From Opitutales bacterium (GTDB lineage Bacteria; Verrucomicrobiota; Verrucomicrobiia; Opitutales; Oceanipulchritudinaceae): a stretch of 64,000 nucleotides of DNA. Location of the stretch: contig JAFIGH010000003.1 of assembly GCA_020831525.1 (NCBI GenBank), forward strand, positions 46,764-110,763, given 5' to 3'. Under the pieces are notes generated by a model. That model searched no databases and had not been told where the DNA came from. It saw only the letters and a list, made by a program, of their open reading frames with translations. Below are positions 23,673 to 33,774 of the stretch, in pieces (the first letter of the stretch is position 1; every line of letters begins with the position of its first letter). Made by a program: the position numbers and the translations under genes.

Positions 23673-26600
23673 CTATTCCAGAGGCAGAATCCGCAGGCGG
23701 TAGAAAAAGAGATCGGCGTTCCGGGAAATCCGGTGATGCCAACGCTCAAGACCGGGCACAGGCAATTCCTTTGAAATCAATTCCGCGTTTTCAATTGGTT
23801 CCCATGTCTCCAAATCGGTGCTCCGCTCGAGAAGGAACTCCACACCCTCGACGGGGACACGGCGGTGGTGGTAAAGGTCGACGGGGTCATCAAGCCCGCC
23901 GGTTGTCAGCCAAAAAGGATAGGCTCCGGTATCGGCGCCGGTGGCAAAGGTGACGATGGCCGGAAGCGTCTCTCCATACCGCGGTTGGGCGGGGTCAATC
24001 AATTCCCCGGTGGTGAAGCGGCTCCAGTTGGCGAAAACGGTGGGCTCGGTGACGGTGAGCAATCCGTGCTCGGCGGCGAGGGTGAATCCGGGCGCGGCGA
24101 GGCCGGTGAGATCGACGGTGAGCGGATAGACGCCGGGCGCGCTTTGCAGGGTGGCGGGAGTTTGCACGACGGGGTCGCCGCCGAAGAGGCCCGCGAATGT
24201 CTCGTCGGGCGGCAGGCCGGATACGGTGGTGGCGAACTCCGGTTCCGGCGCGCCCGCTTCGCGGGTGTGATCGACGGCGGTGACGGTGACGGGGATGTCG
24301 GGCGGATCGACGGTGATGTTGAGGGTGGCGGTGCCGGTTTGCGGGCCGCCGGGGCCGGTGTGTCCGAGGTCGTCGAGTTCGAGGGCGAGCGTGGTTTCGA
24401 CGCCGGCGTAGCCATCGATTTGATACACGAGGCCGCCGGTCAACAGGAAGGTGCGAATGTCGGTGCCCGTGCCTTCGACGGCGATGCTGCCGGTGCCGCT
24501 GTCGGTGACTGTCAGGCCGTCGCCGTCGGCGGTGAGGGTTCCGTGGCCGACGCTGGCGGTGAGGCGGACGGGGTCGTCCGGGGTGCTGTCGGCATCGAAG
24601 AAGTCGAGGCGGTCGAGCGGGACGGGGTCGCGGCTGGTGGAGGCGAAATCTCGCGCGCCGTGGGGCGGGGGATTGCCCGCCGGGGTGCCGAGGGTGGTGC
24701 CGCCGGGCTGGATCCATTCGAAGGCGGGGCCTTCGGCGTCTCCGGCAAGGAATGTGGCATGGGCGGCGTTGGTGATTTCGGTCTGGGTGAGGGCTCGGTT
24801 CCAGAGGCGGGTTTGGCCGATGAGACCGTCCCAGTCGGGAATGCCGAATTCGCTTCCGGCGATGTGGTTTTGACTGCGCTCGACTTCGGCGGCGACATTT
24901 TGTCCGGTGGCGCGACCGACGCGGATGCCGTTGAAGTAGAGGGTGGCGGTGCCGTCGCCGTGGTTGACGCCTGCGACGTGGAGCCAGTGTTGGTGCGGGA
25001 TGATGACGTCCGAGACGACGCGCGTCTGGCTGACGCCATCGGCGAATGTCTCGAGCATGAGGCGGCGGCTGTCGTCGTGCAGGGCGAGGGCGAGGGTGTC
25101 GTTGGTGGCGCCGTTGGAGAACTCGGCGATGCGTGCCCACTGGCGGTTGGCGTCGCGGCGGATCCACGCCTCGATGGTGTAGGCTCCGCCGATGGCTTCG
25201 ACCGTAGGCAGGGTGACCGAGTTGCCGCCGTTGAAGCGGCGGGTCGGCGGAATGAGAACGGGGGCGCGGTTGCGGGGATCGACGCCGATGGCGGCGTCGG
25301 TCTCGACGGAGAGGCCGCCTGGGTCGGTGGCGCGGAGGGTGATGGTGTGGCTCTCGAAGAGCGCGTGGTCGGCGGCGAGGCTCTCGCGGAGGCGCAGCAC
25401 GTTGCCGTCGGCGATTTCGAAGAGGCCGGAAGGGTCGCTGACGATTTCGAAATCGTGGGTGTCGCCGGGGTTGGGATCGATGGCGGTGAGGGTGCCGACG
25501 GTCGCGCCCGGTTGTCCGTCGGCGACGGATCCGGCGCTGAGTTCGATGCCGGATGGCGCGAGGTTGTATGACTCGTTGCGGATGGACAGCGTGCCGTTGC
25601 CTTGCGGGCCGCCGGTGGTGGTGTTTTCGGCGGTGAGGGAAACGTCGGCCACGAGGTGGGTGGCGGGATCCGGTCGCCATGCGAGGCCGCCGGCGTCGAG
25701 GAAGTCACGGATGGCGGCGTATTCGCCTTCGAGGGTGAGCGTGGCCGTGTCGTTTCCTGAAACGGAGATGGTGGCGTTTTCCGCGAGCAGCGTGCCGGTG
25801 TCCGTGTTGGCGGTGACGCGGAAGGTGTCGTCATTCGCGGCGTCGGGATCTAACAGAATTAGGTTTTCCAGCGGCAGGTCACCCGCGGATTCCGGCACGC
25901 GGGTGAAGGTGCCGGTGTGAACGGGTGCTCCTTCGGGCGTGCCGGTGAACTGGCCGTTTTCATCGAACCACTGGAAGCGCGGTCCGGATTCGAAGTGGAA
26001 GGTGTGCATGCGTTCCAACACGGTTTGCTGATCGACCCAACTGTCCCACAGGCGGGCCTGGCCGACGAGGCCGCGGAAGGGTTCGTTGTCCCAGGTGCTG
26101 GTGCCGACGGCGTTGTTGCCGCGGGTGACGTGGGCGGCGTTGTTCTGCCCGCCGGCAAAGCCGACGCGGATGCCGTTGATGAAGATGGCGGCGGTGCCGG
26201 TGGCGCTGCCGTAGTTGACCCCGGCGACGTGGATCCACCGGTTGAGGGGAACTTCGATGTCGGATATCACGCCCGTGGCGGAGCTGCCGTTGTAGGTTGT
26301 GAGCACAAGACGGCTGCCGGAGGGACCAAAGCCGAGAATGAGGTTGTCGTTGGCCTGGCCGTTGGAGAACCGGATGATGCGCGACCACTCGCGGTATTCC
26401 TCCACCTTGATCCACGCCTCGATCATGTAGGAATTGGTGACGTGGCTGATGCCCGGCAGGTTGACGCCGCTGTCGCCATCCAGCGCGACGGCGGGCGGGA
26501 GGATGACGGGCGGCGCGGTGCTTTCCCCGACTTGGATGGTGACGTTGTGGGCGGACACGCGGCCTTCGTCGTCTGTCAGGTGCAACGTGAGCATGTGCTC

Positions 26601-29600
26601 GGGGAAGATAGCGGCGTCGGCGCGGAAGCCGTTCTTGATGCGGAGGACGCCACCATCGAGCGTGAAGATGCCGGAGGCGTCGGCGACGAGGCTAGGGGTG
26701 AGTCCGTCTGCGAAGCTGAGGGCGCCGACCGCGGCCCCGGCCTCGCCGCCGGCGACGGTGTGGTCGTCGAGTTCGAGGTGCGCATGCGGAAGCGCGAAGA
26801 CGATGGTGGCGACCGCGCTGCTGGTGTCGCCGCCGGCGGTGACGGCGTAGTGGAACGTCGCCTCCGGTCCGGTGAGGTGGGTGGACGGTTGATAAACGAG
26901 GGTGTCGCCATCAATGGAGGCTTCGCCGTCGCCGCTGGAATCGACGATGGTGAAGTTGAGGGCGCGGCCCTCCGGGTCGAAGCCGGTCAAGGGGACGGAC
27001 ACCGGGTCCGTGCCCGCGGCATCGAGGCGCAGCGGGATGTTTCCAAGCCCGACGAAATCCGAACCGTTGACAGCGTGGGCGTCGCGGCTTCCGGCGCGGT
27101 CGCGCGCATGGTGACTGGTGAAATACTCGAAATCGTAGAGTGCGATCAGCTCCGGTGAATCCGGGTCCACGCGCCGTTGGAAGTTGGCGGCGATCTGCCC
27201 GGGGGAGCGGGCGGTGTTCCAGACGCGGATTTCATCGAGCGAGACGCTTGAGTTGAGATCGTTGTAGCGACCGATGAGGAAGGGCGAGTCTTCGGGGAAT
27301 TGCGGTGCGCCGGAGGCGGTGTCTTCGGCGACGATCTCTCCGTTGCGAAGGATGCGGCGCTGGCCGGTGGCGTGGTCGTAGGTGAAAGCGAAGTGCGCCC
27401 ACGTCTGCGTCTGCACGCTGTCGGCTGGGGCGTCGAGGTCGTTGCCGTAGAAGCCGAAGCGGATGCCGCCGTTGGACCTCAGGTTGATGTGGAGGTGCTC
27501 GTTGACTTCATTGACGCCCTGGCTGAGCAGGGCGCTTTCGAGGCCGGTGACCGGGTTGCGCATCCAGAACTCGAAGGTGAAGCTGGTGTCTTGAAGGGGC
27601 AGCCCGGCATCGGTGGCGAGGTGGTGTCCGTAATTTCCGTTAAAGGAAACGGCGTGGCCGAAACCGACAAACGGACCCGGCGGCGACGGGGGAACGACAT
27701 CGAGGGTTATTTGATCCTCCAAGGTCGTGCCTGATTCGTTCTCCGCACGAACCAGCAGCGTGATTTCGCCGCCGTCGGAAACCGACAGCGACTCGCCCGC
27801 CCGAAGGCGAAGGATGTCGTTGCCCTTGATTTCAAACTTACCGGTGGGATCTTCAATCAGGGCGTAGGTTCTGGACTGCCGACTGACGTCGGTGGCCGCG
27901 ACCGTTCCGACCGTCATCCCCGGCCAGTCGTAAGCCACCTGACTTGAACTCACGCGCAAGTCGCGCAGCGGCACGTTCCCGGTGGTGGCATCGTAATTGA
28001 GGTGGAACGATTCGACGCTGAACGAGCCGAAACCCCCGGTCTGGTTGTTGAGATCCATCATCGATCCGCTGGTGCCCACACGTCCGTCCCAAAAGTGGGC
28101 GCGAAAGAAGTCATGGATGATGTGGCGCCCGGGATTCAAGAGGCGCACCCTTGCCGTGTGACCGAGCAAAAGCGAGTTGGCCTTGGAGACGTCGGCGGGG
28201 ATATCGAGCCAAGTGCCGCCGTCGTCGTTGGAGTATTGCCAGGTCCCGGCCGCGCGGCTGGCATGGGCGACCGCAATGCCCAGTTCGCCGAACGCGATAT
28301 CGGGATCCGGGATCACGCTGTCGCCCATGTGGGCGAGGAGCCAATCGACGCCGATGCCATCCGGCCCGGCGAGCGCATCCATAAAGTCGGCCGTCTCGAC
28401 CGGCAGCGCGGCGTTCGCCGCAGTCACGCGGATGGCATCCAAATTCCACCCGCCGTCGTCATTGACGATATCGAGCGTGCTGTATCCGGTCCAGAAAATG
28501 CTCAGGCTCGGGGCGGTGGGGAGCGGGAATTTTACGGGTACCCAGCTCGTGTCCCGAATGGTCTCACGCTCACCGGCAGACCAGATCAAAGATGCCTGGG
28601 CATTGCTGGGACTCACTCCGAGCCTTGCCGCAGTCCGGGAGCTGGAGCGTACCAGCCAGCGCTTGAACTCCAGTTCAAGATCTTCATAGCCCGCCGTGTC
28701 GATATCAGGAGTGATGGTAGTCTGGGATGTCATGGACATGATCTGGAAATTTCGTTCATGGCCGATCACCTTGTTGCCAATGTATCCGGAAAAAGGATCG
28801 CCGGCCACGCCGAGGGGCTGGTCGTAAAACCAACGGTCGCCAAGTTCCCATCCGTCGGCCATGTTTTCCGGGTTCGGTTCCCAGATCACCCCCCGGCCGA
28901 TCAGCGGCTGATAGACCGGGGCGTTGGTCATCGGTTCGACGGTGATGGCAATGTTGCCGGTTTCCGCGGAATAGGCACCGGTGAGGCCTGTGTTTCCGGT
29001 CACCGAAACGGAGGTGTTGACAGGGGAGGGAGAACTTTTGCTGCTGCCGTCCCAGGCCCGGACCACAAGGTGGCCGGGAGTGCCGTCAAAATCCGGTTCG
29101 GGGATGAAACGGATGGCTAGGTCTTTGTCCACCAACCACGCGTTGTCTTCGCTCACGCCGAAGGGGATGATGGTATCGCCGTCAGCAATACGCCACGAAC
29201 CCTGTGTGGATGTCGCGTGGTTGCCGACAATGGCATAGTGGGTGAAAGGGTCGCCGTCTTCGTCGAAATAGCGGGACTCCAAAGCATCCGCCACGGATTG
29301 CCAATCGGGATCCGTCTGGTCCTGGGTAACCGGCGACAGGCTCACGGTGAAGCCGTCCTCGGTCCACATCGGGCGGTCATTGACGTCGATCACGTTGATG
29401 GTGAATTCGCTTTCGATGGACAGCCCGGCTGAATTTTCCGCCCGGACGAGCAGCGTGTGCTGGCTGGTTTCCTCGTAATTGAGGTGGATGCCATCCTTGA
29501 GGCGGAGGACGTTTCCATCGGCGATTTCGAAGGCGTGGCCGATGTTTTCGAGGAGGGTGAAGGTGTGCGTCTCGTCCGGTTGGGCGTCGCTCACGGCCAG

Positions 29601-32600
29601 GGTGCCGATCACCGCGCCGGGGTCGTTTTCCTCAACGCTATGGTTGGAAATCCGCAGGTCGAACGGCGGCAGCGAGAGGCCGGTATTGCTGACGGTGAAG
29701 GTGGCGGTGGCGGTCTGCTCGCCGCCGGGGCCGGTGTGGCCGAGGTCGTTGAGCAGGAGTGTGACGGTGGCATCGGGCAGAGTGTTCGGCGGCGGCACGA
29801 TCAGCAGATCGCCCAAGGTGAGCAGATCCTGGAGATGCGAGCGGGGGCCTTCGGCGGTGAGTTCGCCGCTGCCGTTGCCGGACAGGTTGATCGCTCCGCC
29901 GCTGCCCGCCTCGATGGTGCCCTGGCTGGTGGTGACGACGAGCCGCATGGTGTCGCCGGGTGCGGCTTCGGGATCGTAAAAATCCAAACCGGTGAGTGGC
30001 ATCGGCCCTTCCTCGAGGGGCACGAAATCGCGGATGCCGATGCGCAGCGGGTTGTTGTTCGGCGTGCCTTCGTAGTCGCCGGTTTCATCGAACAACTGGA
30101 ACCGCCGGTTGCTTGTGCCATGCGGGAAATACGGTGTGTCGCGCAGCGTCGCCACCATCGGTTGATCGACCCAGGTGTCCCACAGGCGGGCCTGGCCGAT
30201 GGCTCCGCGGAAGTTCGGGTCGTTGAACGTGCTGGATGCCAGGGCGTTGTTGGTTCGGTTGACTTGGGCGGCGGAGTTCTGCCCGCCGGCATGGCCGACG
30301 CGGATGCCATTGATGTAAAGCGACGCGGTGGCGCTCCCCGCGCCGTGGTTCACCCCGGCGACGTGGATCCAGCGGTCGAGCGGGACTTCGATATCGGAAA
30401 CCACGCGCGTGCCGGAGCCGCCGTGGTAGGTTTCCAGCATCAGGTGGCGTCCGGTGGATTCGAAGCCGAGGATCAGGTTGTCGTTGGCCTGGCCGTTGGA
30501 GAAGCGGATGATGCGCGACCAGCCGCGGTATTCGTCGAGGCGGATCCAGGCTTCGAGGGTGTAGGAATTGGTGACGGTGGCGTCGGGCAGCGAGACGCTG
30601 CTGTCGCCGTCGAACCACAACGCGGGAGGGAGGAAAACGGGCGGGTCGTTGCGGTTGGTGATGTCGATGTCGAAGTTTTTCTCAAACGTCAGCCCGACCG
30701 AATCGGTGGTGCGGATGCGGACGGTGTGCGAGTCGAGGATTTCGTAATCCGCCATCAGCTCCGGGTGGAGGCGCAGTTGCGAACCGTCGATGACGAACAG
30801 GCCGCTCGGGTCGCTGGCGATGGAATAGGTGTGGGTGTCGCCCAGGTCGTTGTCGGGATCCTCGGTGGTGAGGTTGCCGACGGGCAGGCCGTTTTCGCCT
30901 TCGGGAATGGTGGCGTTGCTGAGGTGGATGTCGGTGGGGGGATCGTCGATCACGCCGTTGACGGTCTGCCGCAAATCGAGCACGCCGGTGGAGAAGGATC
31001 CCTCGCCGCCGATGAGGTCGGCGATATGCACGACGTCGGGAGCGGGGGGGACCCAGGCGCTGCCGTCGTAAAGGCGGGCGCTGAGCGCGGGCGCCTGGCC
31101 GTAATCGGTGCCGCCGCCGTGGGCGAAGCGAATGTGGGCCTGCGGCGGAAGGAGCAGCGCGTTTTCGTCAGAGGCCGCGTCGATCATCCGCCACTCGGTG
31201 TCGCCGGGCATGCGGTAGAGCCAATCCCCGCCGACGCCGCCGCTGGCGACTCCGACCACGGCGACGCCGGAGAAGGGGTCGCCGTCGTGGTCGAAATACC
31301 GGTCCTCGAAGCGGCTGGCGATGGTGATGTTTTCGTGGCCGGTGCTTTTCTCGTCGATGTCCGGCATCCACACGAGGCTGCCGCCGTCGGTGACGACGGG
31401 CGCGTCGTTCACCGGGTAAACGATGAACGACATGCCGCGGGAGTTGCCGCTGAAGGGAGTGGAGCCGCCGGTTTCGCTCATGTCCACGCGGTCGCCGGGG
31501 GCGAAGTCCTGGGTCGTCTCCCACAGGCGGAGGTCGATGATGTTGTCGAACGCGCCGTTGAAGAATTCGTCGGGCGGGCGCAGGCGGATGCGGCTTTCGG
31601 GTTCCAGCAGCAGGGCGTTCGCCGGGCCGATGTCATCGGGCATGTCCTGCCACTCGGCGTCGGGTGTGAGGCGGTATTGCAGGTGTTCGCCGAAGACATC
31701 CCTCACGGCCACCGACATCGGTTCGGTGTGGTGGAACGCGCTGTGGGCGAGGAGATCGCCCATGACGAGGCCCGGCGGGTCGAGTTCTTTTTCCATCGAT
31801 TCGAGGAAATAGGTCGTGTCGTCGGTCCAGACGGGGGCGGTGTTTTCGATGGTGACGGTGGTGACGGCCTCCTTGTCCACCCCGCTGACCCGCGAACGGA
31901 AGCGAATGGGGAATGTCTCGCGGTTCTGATAGCCGAGCATTTCAATAATATCCCATGAGATCGGGTCGAAGGGCGCGTTGGGATCGTAGCCGAATTCGTC
32001 CCAAACGTTCGTAAATTCAAAGAACGCCTCGTGGGAACGCCCTTCGCCATCGGCGAAAAGCTCGAACGTCGGCATGGGTTGGAGTTCGCCGCCGAGCGAC
32101 ATGGTGTAGGTGCCGCCGTGGGCGAGCGTGTGCGTGCGCGCCTCGGTCGCGCCGATGTCGGCGTTGCCGTCATACACGCGCGACAGGCCGCGCGCGTCTG
32201 TGGCCGGGTAGCCGTCCGCATCGGGATCGCCCATGCCATAGAGATGCACGACGGGATCGCGGGGGACGAAGGGCACGTGGGTGCCGTCGTAAAACCGGAG
32301 TTCTTCGAGCAACCCGTGCGCGCTTTCGCCGAGGATGTTTCCCTCCGCCCCGTCGGGGACGGTGAACCCGTGGTCCGCTTCGATGAAATTGTAATCCATC
32401 ATGGCGATCGAGCCGGAAGAAACCCGCAGGTCGGCCGCATCGTGGCCCGGCGCGATATTTCCGGCGATCACCGTGTTGTGGAGGTGGAGGTTGGAGCCGC
32501 CGCTGTTCTGGCGGACGCCGCCGTTGCCGTGGGCGCGGTTTGCAAACACGGTACAGAAGATCAGCGAGTGCTCGTTTCCGCGCAATTCGAGCCCGCCGCC

Positions 32601-33683
32601 GAAGGCCTGGCCGTGGTGCCCGGATTCGCCCGGAGAACTTCCGTGTTCGCCGGTTTCGCCGGGTTCGCCGCGGTTGGCCCGGTTGTTCGCAAAGGTGGTG
32701 TTTTCCGCATCCATCCCGTCGGATCCCCGGATGAAAACCGCGCCACCGAATCCGTCGCCGCCGTCACCGCCGTCGCCCGCCCTGATCGTGAGCAAAAAAA
32801 GGGTCCAGACCCCCTGATTTCCGCCCCGGCCACCCTTGCCGGGGATGGCTTCGTTTCCACCGGAGAAGAACACCAACGGCTCGAAGCGCCCGAAGGTGCT
32901 GCGCACCAGCGTGATGGGTGCGTTTTCCATGTGGATGGCTCCTCCGGTGGCGTCGCCGCCGCGCCCGCCCGTGTAAGCCCGAAAAGGACCTGTGATGGGA
33001 TCCGTCGGTTCGTTGTGCCCTTTGCCGCCGTTACCGCCGACGGCCCGGTTGCCGTAGAAATAGGAATCCTCGACCACCACCGGCCCCTCGGCGTAGATCG
33101 CCCCGCCGCGCGCGGGTTTGCCGGCGAGGGCGGCGGCGTCCTTGGAATCGTCCTGCCCGTTCATGCCATGCGCGATGTTTCCAGAGAAGACACAGCGCCG
33201 GACCGTGAGGTGTGTTCCGGGCATGGCGAGGATGGCCCCGCCCAGTGCCTGATCGGGGTTGCCGCGGTCGATCCGGGTGTATCCCTCCTGGAAGCGCAGG
33301 TTTTCGAGCGTGATATCGCCGCCTTCGATGCGGAAATGGCGATAATTCTCGGCGGTACGGATCACCGCCGGCTCGCCATACGGGTCCACCGTGCGGATCG
33401 TGAGCTGCGAATCGAGCCAGAAGACGATGTCGTCGCTCTCCGCTCCGGTGGGGAACAGCCCACCGGAATACGCGTCGAGCGTGACGGTCGCTCCGTTCGG
33501 GATGAGCACCGTATCGGCGGCAAGATCGCCGTTGTTGATGCGGATGATGACCTCCCGCAGCGATCCCCAGGCGCCGTCGGGCATGTCGGGATCGACCGTC
33601 ACCGACTGCGCGGCAAGCGAGGCGGTGCCTACGAAAGCGGGGATGAGGAGTTGAATTCGAAAAAACCGGAGAATGAAAAGCAT
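23673..33683 (-). CDS. Giant secreted multidomain surface protein (beta-helix, LamG, cadherin-like)
   Basis: 3336 residues with an N-terminal signal peptide (LLIPAFVGTASLAAQ). Residues ~40-430 form a CSLREA-like right-handed beta-helix (GSLREVIIRI, repeated GGAI and GGGLE turns). The long middle alternates cadherin-like units (DPSGLFEIADGNVLRLRE, SIASDPSGLFVIDGSQLRLH) with four LamG-type lectin-like folds at ~1020-1185, 2005-2175, 2395-2560 and 2810-2975. Domains 1 and 3 are strikingly alike (RIIRFSNGQANDNLILGF in both). An MBG-like domain lies at ~3125-3220, and the end carries FANWSRFTTGELIDP and LERSTDLETWEPIENAE. It has many acidic calcium-type loops. It is probably an adhesin or glycan-binding surface protein. 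The gene is intact and lies 91 bases downstream of a LuxR-type regulator. Confidence 0.85.
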   Translation of the reverse strand: MLFILRFFRIQLLIPAFVGTASLAAQSVTVDPDMPDGAWGSLREVIIRINNGDLAADTVLIPNGATVTLDAYSGGLFPTGAESDDIVFWLDSQLTIRTVDPYGEPAVIRTAENYRHFRIEGGDITLENLRFQEGYTRIDRGNPDQALGGAILAMPGTHLTVRRCVFSGNIAHGMNGQDDSKDAAALAGKPARGGAIYAEGPVVVEDSYFYGNRAVGGNGGKGHNEPTDPITGPFRAYTGGRGGDATGGAIHMENAPITLVRSTFGRFEPLVFFSGGNEAIPGKGGRGGNQGVWTLFLLTIRAGDGGDGGDGFGGAVFIRGSDGMDAENTTFANNRANRGEPGETGEHGSSPGESGHHGQAFGGGLELRGNEHSLIFCTVFANRAHGNGGVRQNSGGSNLHLHNTVIAGNIAPGHDAADLRVSSGSIAMMDYNFIEADHGFTVPDGAEGNILGESAHGLLEELRFYDGTHVPFVPRDPVVHLYGMGDPDADGYPATDARGLSRVYDGNADIGATEARTHTLAHGGTYTMSLGGELQPMPTFELFADGEGRSHEAFFEFTNVWDEFGYDPNAPFDPISWDIIEMLGYQNRETFPIRFRSRVSGVDKEAVTTVTIENTAPVWTDDTTYFLESMEKELDPPGLVMGDLLAHSAFHHTEPMSVAVRDVFGEHLQYRLTPDAEWQDMPDDIGPANALLLEPESRIRLRPPDEFFNGAFDNIIDLRLWETTQDFAPGDRVDMSETGGSTPFSGNSRGMSFIVYPVNDAPVVTDGGSLVWMPDIDEKSTGHENITIASRFEDRYFDHDGDPFSGVAVVGVASGGVGGDWLYRMPGDTEWRMIDAASDENALLLPPQAHIRFAHGGGTDYGQAPALSARLYDGSAWVPPAPDVVHIADLIGGEGSFSTGVLDLRQTVNGVIDDPPTDIHLSNATIPEGENGLPVGNLTTEDPDNDLGDTHTYSIASDPSGLFVIDGSQLRLHPELMADYEILDSHTVRIRTTDSVGLTFEKNFDIDITNRNDPPVFLPPALWFDGDSSVSLPDATVTNSYTLEAWIRLDEYRGWSRIIRFSNGQANDNLILGFESTGRHLMLETYHGGSGTRVVSDIEVPLDRWIHVAGVNHGAGSATASLYINGIRVGHAGGQNSAAQVNRTNNALASSTFNDPNFRGAIGQARLWDTWVDQPMVATLRDTPYFPHGTSNRRFQLFDETGDYEGTPNNNPLRIGIRDFVPLEEGPMPLTGLDFYDPEAAPGDTMRLVVTTSQGTIEAGSGGAINLSGNGSGELTAEGPRSHLQDLLTLGDLLIVPPPNTLPDATVTLLLNDLGHTGPGGEQTATATFTVSNTGLSLPPFDLRISNHSVEENDPGAVIGTLAVSDAQPDETHTFTLLENIGHAFEIADGNVLRLKDGIHLNYEETSQHTLLVRAENSAGLSIESEFTINVIDVNDRPMWTEDGFTVSLSPVTQDQTDPDWQSVADALESRYFDEDGDPFTHYAIVGNHATSTQGSWRIADGDTIIPFGVSEDNAWLVDKDLAIRFIPEPDFDGTPGHLVVRAWDGSSKSSPSPVNTSVSVTGNTGLTGAYSAETGNIAITVEPMTNAPVYQPLIGRGVIWEPNPENMADGWELGDRWFYDQPLGVAGDPFSGYIGNKVIGHERNFQIMSMTSQTTITPDIDTAGYEDLELEFKRWLVRSSSRTAARLGVSPSNAQASLIWSAGERETIRDTSWVPVKFPLPTAPSLSIFWTGYSTLDIVNDDGGWNLDAIRVTAANAALPVETADFMDALAGPDGIGVDWLLAHMGDSVIPDPDIAFGELGIAVAHASRAAGTWQYSNDDGGTWLDIPADVSKANSLLLGHTARVRLLNPGRHIIHDFFRAHFWDGRVGTSGSMMDLNNQTGGFGSFSVESFHLNYDATTGNVPLRDLRVSSSQVAYDWPGMTVGTVAATDVSRQSRTYALIEDPTGKFEIKGNDILRLRAGESLSVSDGGEITLLVRAENESGTTLEDQITLDVVPPSPPGPFVGFGHAVSFNGNYGHHLATDAGLPLQDTSFTFEFWMRNPVTGLESALLSQGVNEVNEHLHINLRSNGGIRFGFYGNDLDAPADSVQTQTWAHFAFTYDHATGQRRILRNGEIVAEDTASGAPQFPEDSPFLIGRYNDLNSSVSLDEIRVWNTARSPGQIAANFQRRVDPDSPELIALYDFEYFTSHHARDRAGSRDAHAVNGSDFVGLGNIPLRLDAAGTDPVSVPLTGFDPEGRALNFTIVDSSGDGEASIDGDTLVYQPSTHLTGPEATFHYAVTAGGDTSSAVATIVFALPHAHLELDDHTVAGGEAGAAVGALSFADGLTPSLVADASGIFTLDGGVLRIKNGFRADAAIFPEHMLTLHLTDDEGRVSAHNVTIQVGESTAPPVILPPAVALDGDSGVNLPGISHVTNSYMIEAWIKVEEYREWSRIIRFSNGQANDNLILGFGPSGSRLVLTTYNGSSATGVISDIEVPLNRWIHVAGVNYGSATGTAAIFINGIRVGFAGGQNNAAHVTRGNNAVGTSTWDNEPFRGLVGQARLWDSWVDQQTVLERMHTFHFESGPRFQWFDENGQFTGTPEGAPVHTGTFTRVPESAGDLPLENLILLDPDAANDDTFRVTANTDTGTLLAENATISVSGNDTATLTLEGEYAAIRDFLDAGGLAWRPDPATHLVADVSLTAENTTTGGPQGNGTLSIRNESYNLAPSGIELSAGSVADGQPGATVGTLTAIDPNPGDTHDFEIVSDPSGLFEIADGNVLRLRESLAADHALFESHTITLRATDPGGLSVETDAAIGVDPRNRAPVLIPPTRRFNGGNSVTLPTVEAIGGAYTIEAWIRRDANRQWARIAEFSNGATNDTLALALHDDSRRLMLETFADGVSQTRVVSDVIIPHQHWLHVAGVNHGDGTATLYFNGIRVGRATGQNVAAEVERSQNHIAGSEFGIPDWDGLIGQTRLWNRALTQTEITNAAHATFLAGDAEGPAFEWIQPGGTTLGTPAGNPPPHGARDFASTSRDPVPLDRLDFFDADSTPDDPVRLTASVGHGTLTADGDGLTVTDSGTGSIAVEGTGTDIRTFLLTGGLVYQIDGYAGVETTLALELDDLGHTGPGGPQTGTATLNITVDPPDIPVTVTAVDHTREAGAPEPEFATTVSGLPPDETFAGLFGGDPVVQTPATLQSAPGVYPLTVDLTGLAAPGFTLAAEHGLLTVTEPTVFANWSRFTTGELIDPAQPRYGETLPAIVTFATGADTGAYPFWLTTGGLDDPVDLYHHRRVPVEGVEFLLERSTDLETWEPIENAELISKELPVPGLERWHHRISRNADLFFYRLRILPLE

Positions 33684-33774
33684 ATCAGGCCAAGGTGGAT
33701 ACCGCTCCGATCATAACCTGAATTCCTCAATCATGGAATACGCGCGCAACCGTAGACGGAGCGCGCGCCGCCGA

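Noticed and set aside
24600..30700. Repeats in the giant gene considered as a CRISPR or tandem DNA repeat array
   Set aside because: They are domain-length, unevenly spaced and coding. No short direct repeats with uniform spacers were seen.
23865..33716. Several long plus-strand frames with Gly/Ala/Val/Asp-rich translations
   Set aside because: They are antisense to the giant surface-protein gene and mirror its repeat structure. None has a domain.
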